Source: Cornus controversa (Eukaryota > Streptophyta > Magnoliopsida > Cornales > Cornaceae). Taken from it: a stretch of 64,000 bases of DNA. Positions 58,742-64,000 of the stretch are shown one piece after another (within the stretch, counting starts at the first letter, position 1; every line of letters begins with the position of its first letter). Location: assembly GCA_026545225.1 (NCBI GenBank), contig CM048845.1:28424001-28488000 (forward strand). The letters are read 5' to 3'. Below the pieces are notes generated by a model. That model ran no database searches, was not told the DNA's origin, and worked only from the letters and a program-made list of their open reading frames with translations. A program made the translations under genes and the position numbers.

Positions 58742-60163
58742 TGATAAGTGTTCAATTCTATGCATTTGAACCCTCTTTATTGCATACGTTGGTTCCGTTT
58801 TTGCGTTTACCGAGATATGTTTACGGTATTTTTGTGTTTTTGATGTTTTGCAGGTATTGGAGTAAATGGAGCAAAAATTGGAAGCTTTTCGCAATCAAGA
58901 GAAGAAATCAGGAAATGCAGCCAAGGCATCTCGATCAATCGAGATGTTGATTTCGATTAATCGAAATCTCGATTGATCGAGATCTCATTTCGATTGATCG
59001 AAATCTCGATCAATCGAGATTCAATTTCGATCAATCGAAATTCTGCAGAGCCCACTTGGCCACTTGCTCACCTGCTCTCCCACTTGCAACAAAATCCCCC
59101 TTTTTGCACGACTTAGGGGGATTATCTAACTTGAACAAGACTTTTGGGGGCCTTCTTGATACAAGAGATATATATAATGATATATATATCTATATGGTGG
59201 GCCCCAAAGGAAGAAAAGAAGCCTAAAAGCACCAAAAGCCACATATATCTCATATATCTCTCAAGCAACAAAAGAAGATCAGAGGAGAGACCTTCGGGAG
59301 AGGAAGAGAGAGAGCTGAACCAGACCAAGAAGCTTCATTCTCTTCATCAATGGAAGGGTGCAAGGCAACCATGAGCAACTAACTCTTCTACTAGGGTGTT
59401 GGTTTCAACCCCTAGCCATGTAAACTTGTTCATCTTTGTAGCTCTTGGGATTTATACTTAAATGTTGATTATTTAGCCTAGTGATTATGTACACAAATAC
59501 ATCTCTTTTATATATTCATTTGATTTGGAATTTATTTTTGTCTTAGAGTAGATTTTGTCACTTGAATGAACAACATTTGCATATTCCACAAGAAGTGCAA
59601 ATGATGGCTAGATAATGGTATTTAATTGAATGTGTGATGTTAATTTGTATAGACCATGCCAAGACAAGGTAGTTTGGATGCATGTAGTGTTCACTTAGAG
59701 AGTAGAGTAATTAGGTAGTTAGTTAGGTTGAAGAGCTATGCTTGTTGAAGATGGATTATGATAGGTTAGCACACACATTGATCTTTTGATATGTCATTGA
59801 GGTCACAAGCCTAATGACATTGTTAGGCATTTAATTAATAAATCCCATGCTTGCTACACTTATGAACATGTGAATGGCTAGTGGTGGAAACCAACCCTAG
59901 TTCTCTCTCCCAACTTTAAACTCTTTAATTTTCTTGTCATTTCATTCATGCAATAGTTTTTAAACACAAAACCAAAAATCTGTTTTTAGAATTAAAGTAG
60001 AATTAATCTTCCCGTAAGACAATTGCGACTAGTCCTCGTGGGATCGATACCCTCCATATAGAACCTTATCTACAAAGATTCGTGCTCTTGCGAGTGGTTA
60101 AATTATATTTTGATAAAAAGGGCAAAATTAAGCTTACAATATAATTTAATTTCGACCACATCA
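58742..60163 (+). repeat. 3' LTR of Athila B
   Basis: This 1,422-bp LTR is about 98.8% identical to the 5' LTR. All six TCGATNNATCGA palindromes are intact at 58931-59039. ATAAG follows. Confidence 0.95.
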
Positions 60164-60168
60164 ATAAG

Positions 60169-61150
60169 GTTTTAAACGATCGATCACTTAATGAAAATAG
60201 GTCATAGGCCCAAATCAAGCTAAGGTCTTAAACGACCGATCGCTTATCAAAGCTAAGGTCTTAAATGACCAATCGCTTATTGAAGCTAAGGTCTTAAACG
60301 ATCGATCGCTTAATGAAAATAGGCCATAGGCCCAAATGAAGCTAAGGTCTTAAACGACCAATCGCTTATCAAAGTTAAGGTCTTAAATGACCGATCGCTT
60401 GTTGAAACTAAGGTCTTAAATGACTGATCGCTTAATGAAAATAGGTCATAGGCCCAAATCAAGCTAAGATCTTAAACAATCGATCACTTATCAAAGCTAA
60501 GGTCTTAAACGATTGATCGCCTATCAAAGCTAAGGTCTTAAACGTATCAAAGCTAAGGTCTTAAATGATGGATTGCTTGTTAAAGCTAAGGTCTTAAACG
60601 ACCGATCGCTTAGTAAAAATAGGCCATAGGCCTAAATCAAGCTAAGGTCTTAAATGACCAATCGCTTATCAAAGTTAAGGTCTTAAACGATCGATCGCTT
60701 GTTAAAGCTAAGGTCCTAAACGATCGATTGCTTAATGAAAATAGGCCATAGGCCCAAATCTAGATAAGGTCTTAAACAACCAATCGCTTATCGAAGCTAA
60801 AGTCATAAACGACCGATTGCTTATTGAAGCTAAGTTCTTAAATAACCGATCGTTTAATGAAAATAGGCCATAGGCCCAAATCAAGCTAAGGTCTTAAACG
60901 ACCGATTGCTTATTAAAGCTAAGGTCTTAAACGACCGATCACTTATTAAAAATAGGCCATAGGACCAAATCAAGCTAAGGTCTTAAACAACCGATTGCTT
61001 ATCAAAAGCTAAGGTCTTAAACGACCGATCATTTATTAAAGCTAAGGTTTGAACAACCAATTGCTTAAAATAGAAAGAGGCCATTGGTCTAAAATCCAGC
61101 TAAGGTTTTAAATGATTTATTACTTATCATTGATAAGGTCTACATAACCG
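60169..61150 (+). repeat. 33-bp satellite-like array of the Tat element, right part
   Basis: The array of AAGCTAAGGTCTTAAACGAC-type monomers continues for nearly 1 kb. The basic monomer is 33 bp. Two plain monomers plus one extended to 56 bp by TAGGCCATAGGCCCAAATC form a higher-order unit of about 122 bp, best seen at 60218-60470. Regularity decays towards the right. Confidence 0.9.
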
Positions 61151-61763
61151 ATTGCACAAAGAAATCTCCCCAATTCAATGGAGGAAATCAAACCCACCTA
61201 GCTAAAGCAACACAAGCATTCATCAGAAGTGGAGGTGTAAATCTATATCTCAAGACTTGAAGCAAAAAAAAAATTGTATTATTAAAAAAAAAATTGTGTT
61301 CATTACATATTAAAGGGCACAAATCTGCCCTTGAAGCAAAAAGCTCTCCCTGAGCATTGTAAAAAGGAAAAAAAATGAAGAAATCAACCTTGAGGAGCCA
61401 CCCCCATCTTCTTTACTGAATTCCTAATCAAAGGAATCCACAATCAAAATCTCTTGTTTTGCTGGGGGCAGCACTTCCACAAGAGATTGATCGGCAGAGA
61501 TGGGGTAGCTGATGCAGCGACCATGCAGCGGCCAGAGAGGTAGAAGAAATGATAGCAGAACGAGGAGAAAAGCTTGAGCTCTTCAGAAAATCCATAACTT
61601 GGCATTCAGTTTCACCAGTAGGAGGAATGTTGTAGTCACCAAATGAGACAATGGCCTATTCGACATCAAACTCATTTGAGCCAACATAATCCCGTTCAGC
61701 TTCAGACTTCTCTCCTTGCTCAAAGCCATAGCGAAAGCCATCAGCAAGCTTCAGAGCTGGGAT
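61151..61763 (+). other. Tat 3' region between satellite array and antisense ORFs
   Basis: No gene or repeat is recognised, apart from short A-rich tracts near 61265-61300. Confidence 0.5.
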
Positions 61764-63412
61764 CTACAGAAACCTCTGATACATTTCAAGGCTCCCAGTC
61801 TTGCAAACTTGAAGCATGGCCTCAAGCCCAGCAACCTTCTCCTCAGCTTCCAGCACCCTCCATTCAAAATAACTAAGCATTTTTTTCTTTCCAGCAAAGG
61901 ACTTGGTCAGGGATTTCAACTTCCCCTTAAGGATTTTGACCTGTCGATCGTTCAAACATTTGACCTCCAGAGCTTTGCAGAGGGAGATGGTCATATATGC
62001 ACCATGTACCACAGAAAATAGATTGAATTAAAAACAAAAGCATCAAAAAAGATGAACAAATGAAAGGATGGGGTGGAACAAACCTCCATGGTATGAAGAG
62101 GTGCATTGGCAAGAAACTTATCTCTATTGGCTCCTTGCTGGTGGAGCTCTTCCTTGGGAGGCTAGATCCCATGGGCAAGAGCACCCATCACTTCATGGTC
62201 AAGGGTAGCATAATCTTCCACCGTCAGAAAAGATCCACCAGACTTCTTCAAGTCTAGAATCCATTGGTCAGAAGAGCCGACGAACAGCTCATCAGCTATG
62301 TTGCTAACAACACCAGGCAAGGTCAGGATGAAAGAACCCTGGCCCTTCATGGCGCTCACTATTAGCTTCTGGCACTTAGGAGCCAGAGCAACACCAGAAA
62401 AGACCCTCTTCTGAGGAGAAAAAGGTACAATAGCTTTGCCTTTGTACCCCTCAGTAGATTTTACCTTGATAGAACTAGAAAAACCCCTCCTAGTCTTGGG
62501 CTCCGACAGTTCCATTTCTGTGTCCAAGGCTGGATACAGATGGCAAGACTCAATGTGAGCAGTAGCGGCGTTAACTAGAAGTTGCCCATGAGATACGTAT
62601 TTACTCGCTGAAGGGTGAAGGCTCCACACTTTTTCTTCAGATAAGCAATCCATTCATCTCATAACAAAGAAGAACACAGCAAGATTACAAAATTCATAAA
62701 CCCTTAGCAAAAAGAAGAGGAAATCCTGATAACTTGCCAGAAAAAGAAAAATGAGGAATCACAGTGTGGCCAAAAGTGCTAGGAATAGGAATTTTTGGGC
62801 TGCTCTAACACTCCAGGGCCCTTTTACAAGAACCAGTTTCTCTTTCCATAACTTGTTAAAAATGGGAAGACCATAACATAGTCTCCTGTCCTTACTGCTA
62901 GGGAATAGGTGATAACGATTATCTTCTGATCTGACCCTATGAAGAGAATAACAAAATAGAAGATCATTCAGGTGTAGGTCAAGTTTATGAAGGCAATTCA
63001 AGGAGAGCATGCAAGAAATGATTCTGAAAAAATTAGGGTTTAACTGGAGCAGCGCAAGCTTCAGCTTGTACAAAGCAAAACTAAAAAGAGGATAAAAGAG
63101 AAATCTGAAGGCTTTCAGATGGGAAATCGAGAAAAGGACTTCTCCATCCTTAACTCCTTCCCTAGTACTGTAGTCGAAATCCAGAAGGTAACCCTCAATG
63201 GTGACCTCATTAGGGATTTTACATTCTTTTCTGACCTTATTAAGGTCAACCAATAGCCTTGTCACCGAAGTGGCAACCACACCCTGGTTAGATGTGACCA
63301 CATCTCCAACCACCCCTGCAGGATGGGTAGTCTCCACAACAGGGTGAGAGGAACTAGACATGGCAATCTCTTGGTCATCAGAAAAGGTACTGTTGCTATC
63401 ACTAGAAGACAT
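61764..63412 (-). pseudogene. Antisense ORF region of the Tat element (aORF-like)
   Basis: Several minus-strand reading frames lie just inside the 3' LTR. The first, from 63412, starts MSSSDSNSTFSDDQEIAMSS. It contains LKAFRFLFYPLFSFALYKLK, then LALLQLNPNFFRIISC, and LCYGLPIFNKLWKEKLVLV; this pattern resembles the N-terminal domain of gag-like plant retrotransposon proteins. A second frame at about 62650-62160 has a lysine- and arginine-rich middle. A third near 62010-61760 (LEVKCLNDRQVKILKGKLKS) is predicted as coiled coil. Antisense extra ORFs in this position have been described for Tat-lineage elements. Whether the pieces are exons or decay products cannot be decided here. Function is unknown. 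Confidence 0.6.
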
Positions 63413-63712
63413 TTTCAGAAGAAAAAAATGTTGAAAGAGAATGGACGAAAACTAACCTGAAGTGACAAATTGACACCAAAAAAGTTAAGGAAAATGAATC
63501 TGAAAAACAAGTCAGGTAGTCGCAGAAGATTTGTGGCTAAAAAATGACAAGTATGGTCACAAAATGAAAAAGAGAAAACGTGAAGAAAGAAACTTATGTA
63601 CAGTGCGTCATCGCTAGCAGCTAACATTAAATGATGAACCTCAATGCAAATAAAGAAATTATGATAGCACCCAAACGAATTCCCTCAATTATGACAAATT
63701 TCATAACTGAAG

Positions 63713-63728
63713 GGAATTAGGGGCGATG
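63713..63728 (+). promoter_or_regulatory. Polypurine tract of the Tat element
   Basis: AGGGAATTAGGGGCGA lies directly before the 3' LTR start; it is purine-rich with a few interruptions. Confidence 0.55.
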
Positions 63729-64000
63729 TGTAGGGGCAAAATTAACAAATGGTCCAATGGGCTGAACTAATACAAAAATGGACCAGGCACACGTTGGCTT
63801 GAGCCCATGTATCAGCAGAAAGCCCAAAAGGGCTGGGTCATTAGTTATCAAAGGCCTAGTCATCCCGCCCCAAGGTTGTAAAGTCCAAATCAAAAGCAGA
63901 CTTACAACTCAAAAAGGAATTCAAATTCCTTAAGAGAAAAATTAGCTGTCAACAAAGAAACTCAAGTCCTAAAAGGATTTGAATTTTTACTTGTATAAAT
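63729..64000 (+). repeat. 3' LTR of the Tat element, cut by the window edge
   Basis: It starts TGTAGGGGCAAAATTAAC like the 5' LTR at 18588. About 27 differences over 271 bp were counted by eye. The remaining ~150 bp lie beyond the window. Confidence 0.9.

Larger units (their letters stand above)
47154..60163 (+). mobile_element. Athila-lineage Ty3/gypsy element B, young and nearly whole
   Basis: The element is 13,010 bp with LTRs of 1,421 and 1,422 bp (47154-48574, 58742-60163). Its perfect target duplication is ATAAG at 47149-47153 and 60164-60168. The LTRs differ at roughly 17-18 positions by eye, about 1.2%, suggesting about half a million years at a grass rate. All parts are present: tRNA-Asp primer site, gag-pol with protease, RT, RNase H and integrase, a palindrome array, the env-position ORF, a long 3' untranslated region and the polypurine tract. 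Gag-pol reads almost whole with about one break, and the env-position region has about one more. It sits in the satellite array of the Tat element. Confidence 0.96.
18588..64000 (+). mobile_element. Tat-lineage Ty3/gypsy element, split by three nested insertions and cut by the right edge
   Basis: The 5' LTR is at 18588-19006, and the same sequence restarts at 63729 as the 3' LTR, which runs off the window. Between them lie gag (19066-20747), protease to the integrase N-terminus (33173-35814), the rest of integrase (45259-46263), a long 3' region with tandem repeats and hairpins, and antisense ORFs (61764-63412). A second RNase H of the archaeal-like type (near 35250-35530) and the 3' tandem repeats are hallmarks of the Tat lineage. 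Athila A2, a copia element and Athila B are inserted in it with perfect 5-bp duplications. The visible 271 bp of the LTR pair differ by about 10%, so this is the oldest datable element here. Coding regions are broken many times. Confidence 0.9.

Noticed and set aside
60169-61150. CRISPR-like array
   Set aside because: There are no unique spacers, monomers abut, and the context is a plant Tat retrotransposon.

Overview
This window looks like repeat-rich plant nuclear DNA. Almost every base belongs to LTR retrotransposons stacked inside one another, as in angiosperm pericentromeric or other gene-poor heterochromatin. I found no convincing host gene, tRNA, rRNA or CRISPR array. The element types (Athila and Tat lineages of Ty3/gypsy, a chromodomain-bearing Ty3/gypsy and a Ty1/copia), the tRNA-Asp and initiator-Met primer sites and the AT-rich spacers fix a flowering plant. 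The species cannot be named from sequence alone.

Left block (1-18587). The window opens in the 3' half of an Athila-type element, A1 (1-4396). Next is a minus-strand chromovirus of Tekay/Del type, element C (4406-15463, target duplication TCTTG). Its right-hand LTR carries a minus-strand solo LTR of the other Athila family (11767-13196, duplication ATAAA). Beyond C lies an old gypsy LTR remnant, R (15469-17405), that probably hosted C. About 1 kb of unassigned DNA with two tandem arrays follows.

Right block (18588-64000). One old Tat-lineage element fills this block, and its 3' LTR runs off the right edge. It has been split by three later insertions: Athila A2 (20753-33167, duplication CGAGG), a Ty1/copia element (35820-45253, duplication GTGTA) and Athila B (47154-60163, duplication ATAAG). 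A2 itself holds a truncated 3' end of a B-family element (24466-26227). LTR divergence estimated by eye agrees with the nesting order: Tat about 10%, C and copia about 6-7%, A2 about 3-4%, B about 1.2%. At a grass-derived rate of 1.3e-8 per site per year, B would be about half a million years old and Tat 4 million or more.

How the parts work together. Each element carries gag and pol. The two Athila families also carry an extra ORF where retroviruses have env, but it encodes a soluble-looking plant-transposon domain plus a coiled coil. The most unusual signal is a dense array of 12-bp palindromes (TCGATNNATCGA) just upstream of a TATA box ahead of that extra ORF in Athila B. The same motif lies upstream of the TATA-rich stretch in its LTR, and a different palindrome holds the equivalent place in Athila A2. 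Together with a good splice donor and acceptor before the ORF, this suggests a separate promoter for the env-position ORF. The Tat element adds a 33-bp/122-bp satellite-like array, long hairpins and antisense ORFs in its 3' region.
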